Origin: Sipunculus nudus
Lineage: Eukaryota > Annelida > Sipuncula > Golfingiida > Sipunculidae
NCBI GenBank assembly: GCA_026874595.1
Contig: CM049312.1
Span: 27,585,956 to 27,649,955 of the forward strand
DNA: 64,000 nucleotides
Direction of reading: 5' to 3'
Shown: piece by piece, positions 33,128 through 45,403 of the stretch
How the letters are laid out: every line of letters begins with the position of its first letter
Position numbering within the stretch: position 1 is the first letter of the stretch
Notes under the pieces: model-generated
What the model was told of the DNA's origin: nothing
Databases searched by the model: none
The model's input: only the letters and a program-made list of their open reading frames with translations
Program-made: the position numbers and the translations under genes

Positions 33128-36100
33128 GTGCTAACAAGTAATGTTTCAGGATTCTAGAAAAAAAATAAGGATACGGATAAGAGTGCTACTGACCGCATTG
33201 ATACTCTGTATATGAGACGAAATAGGCATAACGTTGTAAAGTTTTGATTTTCGTTTAATAATAACATCGAGCTACATTTGTTCTTATTTTCAGAGGAGCC
33301 AGTCTGTCGCTGTAAGCAAGTCTGTAGATATATCTTGAAGCCATTTCGTGCGAGACAAGGGCATAATTCAATTTGTCAACTTATAATAGAAATGAGAACT
33401 TTCCTTTAAAGCCACGCAAAACATTTTTGGACCCGGACTCTGGAAACAAACAAAATAAAGTGCAAGCTGGCAATTTTCTCATATTCTATATTCAAGTCGT
33501 GACGAAATACCTGGATCTTTACCAGCTTACCTACAAAGCTCGACTTGAATTCTTGAAATGGGCTGTATAATCTTCATGAAATTTAGACCATTTTCGATAC
33601 TTTTAAATGTTTCTTTAAGGAATTTGTGCCAAAGTACACATTAGCAAAATTACCAAGGACCAAGTCTTCATTTGCGAAAACAGATTTATTCAAGAAAAAT
33701 AGGAGAGGGGAATACGTAGAAAAATAAAAAAAATATATGGCCTAAAATATTAGACGCCGCATGTTTGGAAAAACTGATTACTAGATCGACGAAAAAATCT
33801 CAGCAAATACAGACAAAAGAGCGGGGAGAAACATCCACGCGTGGAATCATCAGATCATCAAACAAGTACATATTATAAATTCATTGAGTTTTATTTGATT
33901 TGGCTTCCGTAGCTTTCCAGTTTGCTAACAGGAGCCGTTTCCTGGGGGATAAATGTTCGCAATCATTTTGGGCCACTGCCAACACTTGCTGTTATTAAAC
34001 AGCGCCAGGGAACGAACACTCACTGTTGAAATCGCTAAGCTTTCGTGATATCGACTTCTCAGCTGCACTTCAAGGCCATGCCTGCAGCTATTTAAAGCCT
34101 TTGCCTTTCCAAATGTAGCGGGGCAACGACCGACTTGACATTGTGATTTTCTTTACCAAATTGCTTACCTTCTAAAAAGACAAACTAACAAGAGGACGTA
34201 TGACTGATAGGTATTTCTGTTATGCTTTATTTTTTTCTACCGCCAGGAGCTTATGCGTTCATTTGCGTTCGTGTGAGTGTGCATGATTGTTCACAGGGTA
34301 ACTCCGGCAATCACGAAAGAAATCCCATGACACATCTGGAAGGGACCAATACAGAAACGATTAGATTTTAGTGTAGATCCGCCTAATGATCCGGGTTCAG
34401 GAAAGACTCCCAGGAATACTCACAAATGTACAGGATGCACCTTGGAATATGAGCCTAACAAGTTATACAAACACGGGTAGGGGAATTCCTGCACGGATGA
34501 ACCTGGGAGTAAGAAAAAGCGAACACGTTTTATTGTGCATCCTGCAATAAGGACCGCCAATACGGCTGAGGCCCGCATTCCAGAGAAATGCATATTAATT
34601 TAATTTTTTTTTTAAATTTAATATTCTGCTTTAAATTCTGTCTCGCTTTCAGGAAGATTTCATCAAGTATTACCATCATAAAGCGTCCCTTCATTTTATT
34701 CCTGCCATTACAATATTGTTACAAATACAATATTATAACAAATACAGTTCACCTAGCTTCACGACTGGATTAATTATTTTCTGTTTTGTCCCAAATAAAA
34801 AATGTTTTATGTTAGTCTTTATCTAGATCTGTTGAGCGTGCTGTCTAGATCTGTAGATCATTTGCACGGTAATTAATTCGTAAAACCATTTGCACCACAT
34901 GTAGTCATCCAAGTGAAGTAGATTGAATAATCTGTATTACCGATTTATATTGAATATGGTGAGATTATGGAATAGGGTTATATTTATTATAGAAAACATT
35001 GACCTTTTGAAGATTGTGGATGTAGTTTTTGACACTGTTACAGAATTTTCAATGACTAACATATACCATAAAATGTGAAATGTTGAATGGAGAAAAAAAT
35101 GATATCATAAGCAAAACATTAGGAAGTATAGGCTCTACAAACAGTCAATCAGTACTCAGTTTTCTATAAAGTTAAACCTTTCTTCAAAAAAAATATCATT
35201 TATAGCTCAGTTAAGAATGGTTGTATAACCTTCGGCAGTTGAAACAGTCAGATTTGGTCGCTGAAATATTGAACAAAGAGTATGTTTTTAATGTATTGAG
35301 TGCAATGAAATGAGGTTCACTTGCTTTTCCATTGTTCTTTGTATGAACATGAACATGAGATATTATTTTTTTGGTAAAAGCTTGTCAACAACTACTTATA
35401 TAGAATATGATAATATATCATGGCTATGTAAAATAGTCCTAGAATGTAGCAAAATATTTATGCAGATGTTATGAAATAAGGACCAAGTAAATGTATGTTT
35501 AGTGTGTGCGAATCACTTATTCTTATCCATGAAGTGCACTGATATGTATATTTATATGAATCGAAATGTGGGTCTACGTGTCACTATAATAAAGAATACT
35601 ACAACTACATTTATCATTTTGCCCCACCAATATGACGTATTATGGTAATTTGTCGAGGTTTTCTTATATTTGTCTTGCTTTTTTTCTATCAATATGATTT
35701 GAACCGCCTCCTAATGTAAAATCCCGTCCAAATCCACAAAAGAAAAGGCCCTAATGAATGTTATCCATTTATTTCGCATAAATTGTGAACTTAATCTGTG
35801 ATAAATTGGTAAAATGAATTAATCAATTAGTCCCCTTTAATATTAACTAATCAATGAGGGTGACACATATGCGTCATAAACATGAGATTGCGTTCTCACA
35901 AGAAGTCCATTGTACCTCAAGCAAACTTCAGGTTAACTTGGGGCCTTGCAAATTCACTTTAATTTATCTAACATTTGGATGGGAATCGCCTTGACGACGG
36001 TAGCAAACGTTATTGTAAAGTGTTACTTAGAAAAGGTTAAATCGCTCAGTTATGGCTTTGTGTAGGGTCACGGCTTTTTGCTTCCCGCGTCTCCCGCTCA

Positions 36101-36199
36101 AATTACAAGTTTGACAGGATAATGGTTAACAGTTGGGGTATATGTCAGGAGAGTGGAAAATCGAGGCGCGAAATTACTCAGCAGACGAGAGTGTAAGCG
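33128..36199. other. No gene seen
   Basis: About 3 kb of AT-rich DNA without recognisable exons or repeats. A moderately GC-rich patch at 33950-34150 has no open frame of note. Confidence 0.45.
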
Positions 36200-36661
36200 G
36201 AAGTGGACGTTCGCCCCTCAGTTTTTGATTGATGGCAATTGGTGATTGAGTGAGTGGGGTTCATGTTATATGGGAGTGACACGAACGCACATTTCCCTCT
36301 CGTCAGTGACTCACGTTCCCGCTGTCGTCTGCTGTGACGTAGTCGTGAAATGCACACGCTTCACCGCGTTTCTTGCATGGTCGCCTTTCCTGCATTTAGA
36401 GCAAACCATATTTGGCCTTCGCCTGAACTGCCTGTGGGCTTTGCAGTAAACCTAGACAGGTTATTATCAATGCATGACCTCAAATGTAGGGTCACCACAA
36501 TTGAGACACTTTATACATGCGATTGTAAAGTGCTCTTGTCGTATCCTAAGAGAAAAAGAAGATATACTCTGAGAGGATTTCAAAAGAGATACTTTCATAT
36601 ACAAGCTTGTGGAAACTAAATTATAATCTTCATTCAACGTCGGTGTAAAAGATCAAAACAG
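36200..36661 (+). other. Possible 5' exon ending at CAG|GTGAGT
   Basis: A GC-richer stretch than its surroundings, with TGACGTAGTCG near 36333 and a consensus donor AAAACAG|GTGAGT after 36661. Two overlapping frames of 67 and 89 codons show no known domain. It may be an untranslated first exon of a plus-strand gene lying to the right. No downstream exon could be paired with it. Confidence 0.25.
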
Positions 36662-37726
36662 GTGAGTCATTATTATCCGGCATACCGTCGGGGTAGTTAA
36701 CATTATATATATTTGTATATGTGGGTTTGTGATTTGTTTACGTGACCTTATGACCTGGCTCTCATTGGCCTGCCCAATCTTTACGTCTTTCATTTATCCT
36801 TATGTAACGGTTTGTAGCTGTTTTACAGTAACAGTAACAGCTGTTTTTTAACTGTGGCGAATTTTGTAACAAAATGCATGGTCATCTGGGCTTGTGTTCA
36901 ATAATTATTCGTGTGCATGTATTCTGTGTTATGATTTTGTGTTTGGCCAATACTCAAATTTCGTATTAAATAGCACGCTATGAACAGGCTTTATTATCGG
37001 AATTCATTTTTACCATTTAAGACATGTTTTCGAGATGCAGAGAATGCAGATCCAGTTATAAGTATATAGTGTAGGGGCATATGTAGCAAATTCGTCTTGA
37101 GTAAATTTTGTTTGTAAAAATTTGACACCCCATGCATTTTTGTTCTTCACCTTTCTATGAAACCTTAAAAATATGGTGCCAATTTTTTTATTCAGTTTTG
37201 ACATGTCTTTCAGCTTGTATTAAAATAGTATTTAACATGTTAAATTAATAAACTTTGACCGAAACATAAACAAAGTAAGCTGGGACAAGAGGATAGGAAA
37301 GGTTCTTTTTGGAATGTATTTACATACTAAATACACAAACTTAGTTCTCTGACCAGTTTGGGATTGTCTAAAATTATTTTTTGGTTATATTAAATGTACC
37401 TATTCACATACCAAGTATATTTGATAAACACATATAGTGTTAAATGCTTAATATACATAGCTTGATTTTTTTCTCCTTAAAATATGATGGTATCTGCTAA
37501 TATTTCATTGTAAACCATTTGAGTACTCCTGTACACAAGTGATGTTAGGTTTGCGAGATCAGTGGTACAAATGTAAACATAGCGCGCATGCCACCTGGCG
37601 GCCAAACCGTGCTACTTTACAAATCAAGATTTTCTCAAGCATCCCAATAGTGTATCTTTTTTTTTATCTTCCATATCACTTCTCCTTGTTTGGGAGTTGT
37701 GCACGCGTAAGAACAGACGACCTCTA

Positions 37727-37797
37727 GTTATGGTCTTTTTATGGTACACAGACACACGTGGACTGTGTTTACTCACACACAGAACCATAACATTGAA
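37727..37797 (-). repeat. Fragment of dispersed repeat C, inverted
   Basis: CAGACACACGTGGACTGTGTTTAC and AACCATAAC are the complement of the centre of the repeats at 42547 and 58040. Confidence 0.6.
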
Positions 37798-38074
37798 TTA
37801 AACAGGTGAATTTGAAATTGTAAGTCCGTAAAGGGGTGGTTTTGCCAAACTAATGAACAAATGGCATGAGATAATTCACATACTGTTGCAAATGTTTATG
37901 TACCTTGACAGTTTTCTTCAGGGGATAAGTGTTAAATTTTTTTCTAAAAGTAATGGTAATCTCTAGTCTTTTAAGCTATCCCATAAGGAAGCTCCCACCC
38001 GTGTAGTTTCTTAGACACTTGATTTTCCTATACATTGAGGTAAAAGTGAATGACACACACACACACATATGTAT

Positions 38075-38215
38075 GTGTAGAGAGAGAGTAAGAGTGACGC
38101 CTTTTAGATAGTAACATGTTTATTGATATTAGTCTATCTAAGAGGCATCACTCTTACTCAAAACCTACACTTCCACTACAGACTAACACGGCTATACCAC
38201 TAATCATTAAACTTA
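38075..38215 (+). mobile_element. Penelope-like element end fragment with 26-bp hairpin
   Basis: Arms 38086-38111 and 38134-38159 pair at 24 of 26 positions, with the other two able to form G-U pairs, around a 22-nt loop. An outer GTGTAG/CTACAC pair (38075-38080 and 38165-38170) is set off by a 5x5 internal loop. The right side reads TTAGTCTATCTAAGAGGC and then ACTACAGACTAACACGGCTA, phrases I associate with terminal sequences of Penelope-like elements. That link is from memory. The hairpin alone could also be a microRNA-type precursor. Confidence 0.45.

Positions 38216-38216
<1 letters not shown>

Positions 38217-38251
<35 letters not shown>
38217..38251 (+). repeat. (TA)n microsatellite
   Basis: TA tract directly after the Penelope-like fragment. 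Confidence 0.93.
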
Positions 38252-38253
<2 letters not shown>

Positions 38254-38413
38254 TAATCTAATGGTTTACTGCAATTAGCAACTGCTAGAGTGCTCAATGG
38301 TATGAATTCAGAGCTATATCATCAATCAGACAGTGATGAGTGCAGCACGTTGCACGAAACTACGTAGTAGTAAAAAATGTCTGACAAAATTTGATCCGTC
38401 TATTTGTATAATT

Positions 38414-38444
38414 ACACACACACACATATATATATATACACATA

Positions 38445-38476
<32 letters not shown>

Positions 38477-38526
38477 CTAGAGAGAGAGAGAGGGTGAGAA
38501 GGAGAGAGACAGAAAGAGAGAGAGAT
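38414..38526 (+). repeat. (CA)n(TA)n(GA)n compound microsatellite
   Basis: Successive CA, TA and GA blocks with short interruptions. Confidence 0.93.
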
Positions 38527-41219
38527 GTGATGCATTCATACACAATTGTATTTTCTTGCAAAATCATTTTAAATAAAATATTGTTTTACAAGACACATTT
38601 TAATATTTAATTTTAACATTTACCAAATAAACGTACAAATAATGATTTAATTATTTCTACTTTTTAACAATTTATTATTTAGGTGAGATCATTAAGCAGT
38701 AAGTTTGACTAGCACTAAGAAACACGAACTAAGCTCAGATTCTTTGAGACTTGGTTCCTTGAAAATTACTTGAACATGTGCCGTTTCAGAAAAGTTCAAT
38801 GTACTTAAAAGGGAATTTGTATGTGCTGTTAAAACAACCTTAATGTTGACTTCCTCTATACCGGTCCCCATATTATAACCCAAACAATTTTGTTATTGTT
38901 TTTATGGCCTTTATTAAAATTACAATAACCAAAAAGAAATGCAAAAACCTTTAATTACATTCAAGGCATTTGTGTATTGTATAAGGCACGTGTCATTTTG
39001 TTAGCTTGTGCAATAAATCAAAATTGTTCTTGGTCATGATTTAAGGGAAAACGAGCATTAGTTAAGCAGGTATAAAATGCTTAAGTTTTTGTCTGGAGTT
39101 ATTTGGTATAAAAATGATAAAAAAAACATGGGCTCCAATCAAAGATGTACATTCCGCTGCTGCATGCGACATACCCTGCATTTAATGACATAACCAGTCA
39201 GATTTTATAAAATATATTGTTTATTTCATAATTCGCATTATATATAGATAGTACAAGCTTGGTGCTTCTCATTGTCTACAGATTACTATTTTCATAAAAA
39301 AAATGAATGTTGTACCAGTGATCTTGCTCCGACGGATGGAACAGCCTATGTAGCCACTGTGCCATCACAAGTCATTTAAGGATAATAAAAAAGCGACAAG
39401 AATTCAACAATAACCAGCATTTAACTTTACCATTGTTATATTTAAACGTTAACATTGGTTTTACCATAGTTTCTGTTAAGATTTGTCCGTTTTTGTTATT
39501 GCACTGGTATAACATGAATGCCTCGGTTTCATATTCCCATAAATGTATTAAAGAAATTGGCCCACCAAACAAAATAGATTAAAAAATAGACCATCGGGGG
39601 GGGGGGGGGGTTAAAGATGGGAAAGAAGAACAACTGTAAACACGTTCGATAACATTATGACTAATGATGACACTTTTTTTGTTATGATTTGATATTTACT
39701 TCAAGTTTGTTTCCTTCAACAGGACTTTTCTAAAATTCTTAATTTTTAAGGTCCCTTTGTTTTGTTTTTCAAAACACTCTCCTTAATAAATTCTGCAGCA
39801 AAACATGCATTTCATTCAATGTTGATTATCCGTCCTTTACATGTCTTAAGCTACTGTAAATGTCTGTAAATAAATGTCCGTAAATAACTGATGAAAATAG
39901 CTACTCCACAGAAGGTATAATTGCTCCCAAATGATATGCTATTGCCCGCACAGAGCTATGTACTCCTTTTCACTGTGAATGGTGGACTAGGTAGAATTTC
40001 CTAAAACTTTGGGTTGGGTTAGTGAGGATCTGGCACTAAATCCAGTCAAAGTTGTCCTTTTTTCTATTGTTTATTCATCACAAAATATGTAACAAAATTT
40101 AGTCATCCGCCTTAAAATTTTACAAATTATTTTTTGGATTATGACCAAAACATAAAAATACTCCCTAGAACCTTTAAATATACTTTGGATGAACTAACCG
40201 TAAGAGGCGGGTTTCTATACCTTCACTATCAGCGATAGTGATGTTGGTGATGTAATAATCGAACAATAGGATGACGCAATAACAAAATCATATCAAATGG
40301 AAGAATAACAGGGCCATTTTCATATGTTATGTATAAACGAGGCAAATATTTAGTCACTGGTTAAAACAAAGAAAAATGGAGCCATACTGTATGCGATACA
40401 GGTTGCCTGAAATCAGCAAGTGGTCCGCCATATGTACATTGCACAAACTACCCAAGGAAACCTTATTGTCTCTATATGATTTTTTTTAATGAAATCATCA
40501 ATGAAATTTTGTAGAACAATATACTGGTGGACAAACAGCTGATTAATTTTCATGATTAGTCTGATGGATCTTGATGCGGATCCATGTGTTGGCGGAGGTT
40601 TGTGCTCTACGGGTGCTCTCTAATATTGTAATAAACGTCTTAACGCAGTCTTTGAGTGTCTAGTCTAAGTTATTGTGATGTAATATATCTTAATAACCTT
40701 TTTGAGGTGTTTTGTTGCTAAATATCTCTCTGCATGAAATATTTATATATAATGGTCCTCAATTTTTGCTCTAAAAACAAATTTGACCTGAAAAAATGAC
40801 AAAACCACTATAGAAAAATCGGCACCATATTTTTTTGTAAAGTTTAAGGTCTAAGGATCACAAAAATGTAGGGTGTCCACTTTTTACTGGGAAAAATTAC
40901 TCGGTGACATATGCCCCTACACTAATATGAGCGTGTGAATCAGATCCCAAGTGATACTTTATCAATTAATGATTAATTATGATTTGGAGAACTATGTAAT
41001 ACCAACTATCGGTTTCGATTAAAATGACAAATTTATATTTAGTTTTTAATGTTATTATTATGATCCTGGATTTAATTGATTATGTAAATTTAAAATAAAG
41101 TAAATATATATACAACACACCAAACACCACCGGTATTATATACTTGTCATAAATGTTTATGTAAATATTCAAGGAGAGGTATCCTAAATTTACTTGCAAA
41201 AATAGTGAAACTCATCAAT

Positions 41220-41225
<6 letters not shown>

Positions 41226-41301
<76 letters not shown>
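41226..41301 (+). repeat. (TA)n microsatellite
   Basis: About 38 uninterrupted TA units. Confidence 0.95.
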
Positions 41302-41303
<2 letters not shown>

Positions 41304-42046
41304 CCAATTTCTCAGCACTCAGGGACTTCTTTATCTCTTCGGTTGCAGCTATGCATAAAACAAATATTACAATACAAGGATCCGTGTATGATTCCCTCGG
41401 CGTTTATATTACAGTGTACTTTAGTTACTATAAAAGGCTTACATCAGATTAAATCTTGTGATTTTTTCGTTTCAAAGGATATCTTCTACTCTGGAAACCT
41501 GAGTGACGGACTGAAATGGGATTATCTCAAGTCGATCAATTTTCGGACGCCACGTCCATCAACCACTCGTACCATTGAGAATAACCACTCCCCATGGCTG
41601 CACAAGTTAGTTAACTTTTATGGTATTACACCGTAAAAACTACCGTCTCTTATATAGATGTAGACTGGTGGTTTATGTGTTGCAGTTTGGGACCGAGGTC
41701 AAGCCATACAGGGGGCCTCAACTGGGAAATTTAAACAGAAGCTTAGGGATCCTTTCTTATGTATTAACTGCATGTATGTTGATATCTCTGGGCGATTCCT
41801 TCACATATCTGCCAAATCAATATGTATAAAAAAGACATTCTTATATTGAACATTTTTTTCTGAAAGTACCCCGTTTTCCACTTTTTTCAACATTTACTCC
41901 AATAAAATAGGTCTGTGATCTAATATTACTGTACTGTTATTAGAACAATACTGGGAAGTTTCACTGTACTTTTGTGTGCAGGCGTCAATAGTGTACTAAA
42001 ACTTGTACGAGACGTACTTTTCTTCATGTAGAGGATGGTGGCCGTT
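41302..42046. other. No gene seen
   Basis: Contains frames of 69 and about 110 codons with ordinary composition but no recognisable domain or splice pairing. Confidence 0.4.

Positions 42047-42049
<3 letters not shown>

Positions 42050-42142
<93 letters not shown>
42050..42142 (+). repeat. (TA)n with central CACACA
   Basis: Two long TA tracts separated by a short CA block. Confidence 0.95.
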
Positions 42143-42143
<1 letters not shown>

Positions 42144-42546
42144 CGTGGAACATATCTTTATTCAGTCCGTGATCAAATATACTATGGAGATGGCGAGTTA
42201 TTCCTGATTTTACTCATTTTTTCATCTATTTTCAAAGTAAGCTGCTCTTCTGACAGGCCCAGCCTTGCTAATATTGCATAGACTATACAGGACTAATGAA
42301 AACCAAATCAATCTGTTTATTTGGCTGTTCATTCTTCATTCGGCAGACAGTGCTACAAACTGATAAATGAGAAGAAACTTTAACATAAAAAGACATACTT
42401 ATAAAGCAACACTAGTCGGGGCTCCATTGGCCAAGCAACATGAGCAGGAATGCTTGAATTCGCAGTGATTTTACATATTGTAAACCCTAAACAGGAATAA
42501 ACAAAAAAAATAAATATAACCATAAATCACTTAATGGGACATAATC

Positions 42547-42880
42547 AGGAGCAATATCATGCCTTTTTCACACTATTGGTACAGTTTTGCTTTATACAAA
42601 CGTTTCCCAGCTAAACCATCCCGGCACAGCCTCGCGTATGGCTGTTTACACCTTGTTATGGTTGTGCGTGTTTGTAAACACAGTCAACGTGTGTTTGTTT
42701 ACTATAACAAGGCCGCGTGACCGAAGGTCCGATTGTGAGGCGGTGTTTCAGCCAGCAGGAATATGTTTTTCATTTATTGGGCCAAGTCGTTCATGACATT
42801 TCCTGATTAACACGTGTTATGGCTCCGCGATGCAAACGTCCCATGCGCCTGTTTTATGTTGACGCAGAACTAGAACAGGT
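42547..42880 (+). repeat. Dispersed repeat C, copy 1
   Basis: About 330 bp, clearly related to 58040-58420 in the same orientation. Shared blocks include TTTTGCTTTATACAAA, CACCTTGTTATGG, AACACAGTC.ACGTGTGT, GTGACCG.AGGTCCGAT, TTAGCCAGC.GGAA and GTTATGGCTCCG. The centre has an internal inverted repeat, CCTTGTTATGG against CTATAACAAGG. No terminal repeats or target duplication were settled. Confidence 0.75.
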
Positions 42881-43179
42881 TTCTTGTTGACAGAATGTTT
42901 AAGGGCACCGGTTATGCTCAACAAGCGCCTAATGAAGTGACAAATTGTTTTATATTTGACTGTACTTAGATTGCAGTGTCACGACCAATATAAATTACAG
43001 GAGAACAAGGTTTCTGGAGGTCCTACAGACTATAATGTCGTTAACCTGTCTGGTGTAGCCGGTGTTTCCTAGGTCTAACCCAGGCAAGCTGTTCTTCGAT
43101 ATGTAGTCATAAATCACAGGGCGGAGCTTTCGACATATACTTCTTGTCTCTTGCCCAAACCATAAAGCGTCCAGAGCAG

Positions 43180-43300
43180 TGATGTTGGGAGCATTTCCAG
43201 GAACTCGGACTTGAACTCGCAGGTTCTGGACTCGGACTTGTACTCGAACTCGGAGGCCTCGAGAAATCAGAGATAGTCCGTTTCGAGTCCAGTGGAAACG
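43180..43300 (-). repeat. GGACTCG-rich repeat D, partial copy
   Basis: Degenerate GGACTCGGACTTG/GAACTCG units, the same motif set as the copies at 43430 and 46440. Apparently a separate fragment. Confidence 0.6.
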
Positions 43301-43429
43301 ATCTGTCACATACTATAAAGTCTGATATAAGTACTGATATACATGCGCGAATTACCAACAGGATATTAAGCATACACATTTAGACTATTTATACTAATCT
43401 TTAATTCGGAATCGGGAGCTAATGGTGAT

Positions 43430-43710
43430 TTAACTTTTAAGTAAAAAAACATGTATACACTAACTTAAAAATACACATGATTATCTCAAATATTCATATA
43501 AAATTTCTTTTTTTTACAAAGGAGTTCAATGTGTATAGGACTCAGACTCGGACTTGCACTTTGCTTCCAAGTGACTCGGATTCGAAGAAGATGGACTCAA
43601 ACCTCAAGGACTCGAACTTGGACTCGAGTGGCCGGGACATGGTCTTGGACTCGAGTGGCCTGGACTCGGACTCGTAATCGGGACTCGGGTGTTGTGGACT
43701 CGACTTCATC
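43430..43710 (+). repeat. GGACTCG-rich repeat D, copy 1
   Basis: An AT-rich leader (AAATACACATGATTATCTCA) is followed by an irregular series of GGACTCG, GGACTTG and GACTCGAGTGGCC units. The same leader-plus-series order recurs at 46610-46830. This marks a dispersed element and not a simple local microsatellite. Confidence 0.7.
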
Positions 43711-43929
43711 ACTGTTGCAGAGCATCTTCACCATTGTCGGTTGCAATCCACATCACCTTTCCAAACTTCACAAGTTATTTTTTGCCACAGTCCATATCCC
43801 TCCACGAGGTCAACAGTAGTTTCATAGTAGGGGATAGTTTTACAATAAGAAACATAAGAAATGATGTACTGAAGAAATGTTGTACTGAACGATTGAAATA
43901 CATTGTGCACTGACAAAGGGTTGGATAGA

Positions 43930-44170
43930 CGAATATATTAACACAGACAAATATACCATAAGACAAAAACAGAGAGACAGACGACAGGAGCTCAAAAGGG
44001 AAAAACGACACACAGACAGAAGAACAGATAAATGACGAATGCAGAAAAATAGACGAACAGGAGGGTTAAACACACATAAGATCTCATATAAATCAATGGA
44101 TAGACACACAGACGAACAGACAGATAAACAGTACGGTAGACATGCAGATGGAGGGGGGGGGACGGGTTTG
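43930..44170 (+). repeat. Degenerate (AGAC)n tract
   Basis: About 240 bp rich in ACAGACAGA, GACGAACAG and AGATAAA units. Minus-strand Ser/Leu/Cys frames through it are artefacts. Confidence 0.7.
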
Positions 44171-44299
44171 GTCGACAAACAAAAGGACGAACAAACGATG
44201 GTAGAAACAGAATAATATGAAGCATATTATACAGGAGATTACATGGTATTAAAAATGTACCACGCCCGTTATTATTTTAATCGGCCACGTGCCTCAAAT

Positions 44300-44770
44300 A
44301 ATGCCGATGCTGATGACGTCATAGAGCCATTCAGGTAGTCGGGCGCTGTCTCACCGAAGCAGTCACTCATTATTGCGGCAAGTACAGTGTGACAGGCTTA
44401 TGCTGTTATCAGGTAGAAGGAATGGCAATTAAAGCGTATCATGTAAAGGCAAGCATCGGTTTTGTGCAGTATTTTTGCTTAGCTCCATAAAACCCTGGCC
44501 AGGCCGTCGATTCTGTGCTATTAAAATACACCGTATTGACGCCAGTCCAGTCGTGCAGCCTGTGAGAGCTGGCAGTGCTTACCGGTGCTGCAGTTACTGC
44601 GCCTATTCAATTATGAAGGAGAATGCTTCCTCTGGGACAGGCGTGGCTACAGTCAGTCGAACGCCCACCGTCAGAGGGTGAAGGTCGTACATTGCTGGCT
44701 ACCTGGATGACGCCCCCACTGAAAGCGTCACATTCGTCAGCAATATCTCAGATGATTTAACAGATCTCAG
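44300..44770 (+). other. Possible 5' exon with upstream CRE, ending at CAG|GTAAGA
   Basis: A CpG-richer stretch. TGACGTCA lies near 44313 and a consensus donor ATCTCAG|GTAAGA follows 44770. A 68-codon frame ends at 44681 and shows no known domain, so any exon here would be mainly untranslated. No partner exon was found downstream. Confidence 0.25.
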
Positions 44771-45077
44771 GTAAGATTATCATTTGCATCCTCTTCCGCA
44801 TGCAAGGATCACGTTACTGTATATGACGAGGTACGCTCGGCTAATCTGTCGATTTATTTACCTGCCAGGTGTTATACCTATCCCCGAATCAGCAGACTAT
44901 CAGCAAATAGATAGCAATGGGATGAGAACATGAGCCTCCTGCACCCGGACACTGGTTGACCTTTCGACAAAGCTAGGGGATATAAATGCCAAATACGAAC
45001 GGCATGATGGTGATGCCACGCCCAGTGAGTTAGTACATGCATTCACGTTCTGCAAACACCCCATACAGTGACGTCAC

Positions 45078-45403
45078 TGACTGACTTACTGACAGAAAGT
45101 GAAGTCGGCGCTCGAGCCAGTCACACGTAAACAGGAAATCTGGCCCGCACTGGCTCCCTCAGCAAAGACAAGTTTGACAGATTGAGTCGGTTTTTGGTTA
45201 ATCCGAGATATTTTAGGCGAAAATAGAAGAAACTGATAGAGTTGAAAATCGTAGTGAGAGAGGCGGAGGAAGCCGGATAACCCGGAGAAAACCACCGACC
45301 TTGGACGGGCCACTTCGACCCACTTTGACGGCAACACCTGGGATCAAACCCGGGTCGTGAGCGGAGAGGGCCAAGCGTTTTACCACTCGACTGTCCAGGC
45401 CCC
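45078..45403 (-). mobile_element. tRNA-derived SINE, family A copy 3
   Basis: On the minus strand the head begins at 45403 with GGGGGCCTGGACAGTCGAGTGG. It has a B box GGGTTTGATCCCAGG and the shared block GGTGGTTTTCTCCGGGTTA. Its 3' body (GAGGGAGCCAGTGCGGGCC, then CGACTTCACTT) matches copy 1. A perfect 12-bp target-site duplication, CAGTGACGTCAC, lies at 45066-45077 and 45404-45415. Confidence 0.87.

Larger units (their letters stand above)
37069..40922. mobile_element. 3.85-kb segment bounded by about 130-bp inverted repeats and TA flanks
   Basis: The left end begins GTGTAGGGGCATATGT at 37069, and the right end finishes with its exact complement at 40922. Similarity continues inward for about 130 bp with gaps, for example ATATGGTGCCAATTTTT at 37172-37188 against the complement of AAAAATCGGCACCATAT at 40815-40831. 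TA flanks both ends (37067-37068 and 40923-40924). This fits an old non-autonomous DNA transposon with TA target duplication. No transposase frame is visible inside. Two independent short MITEs in opposite orientation would be the alternative. Confidence 0.55.
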
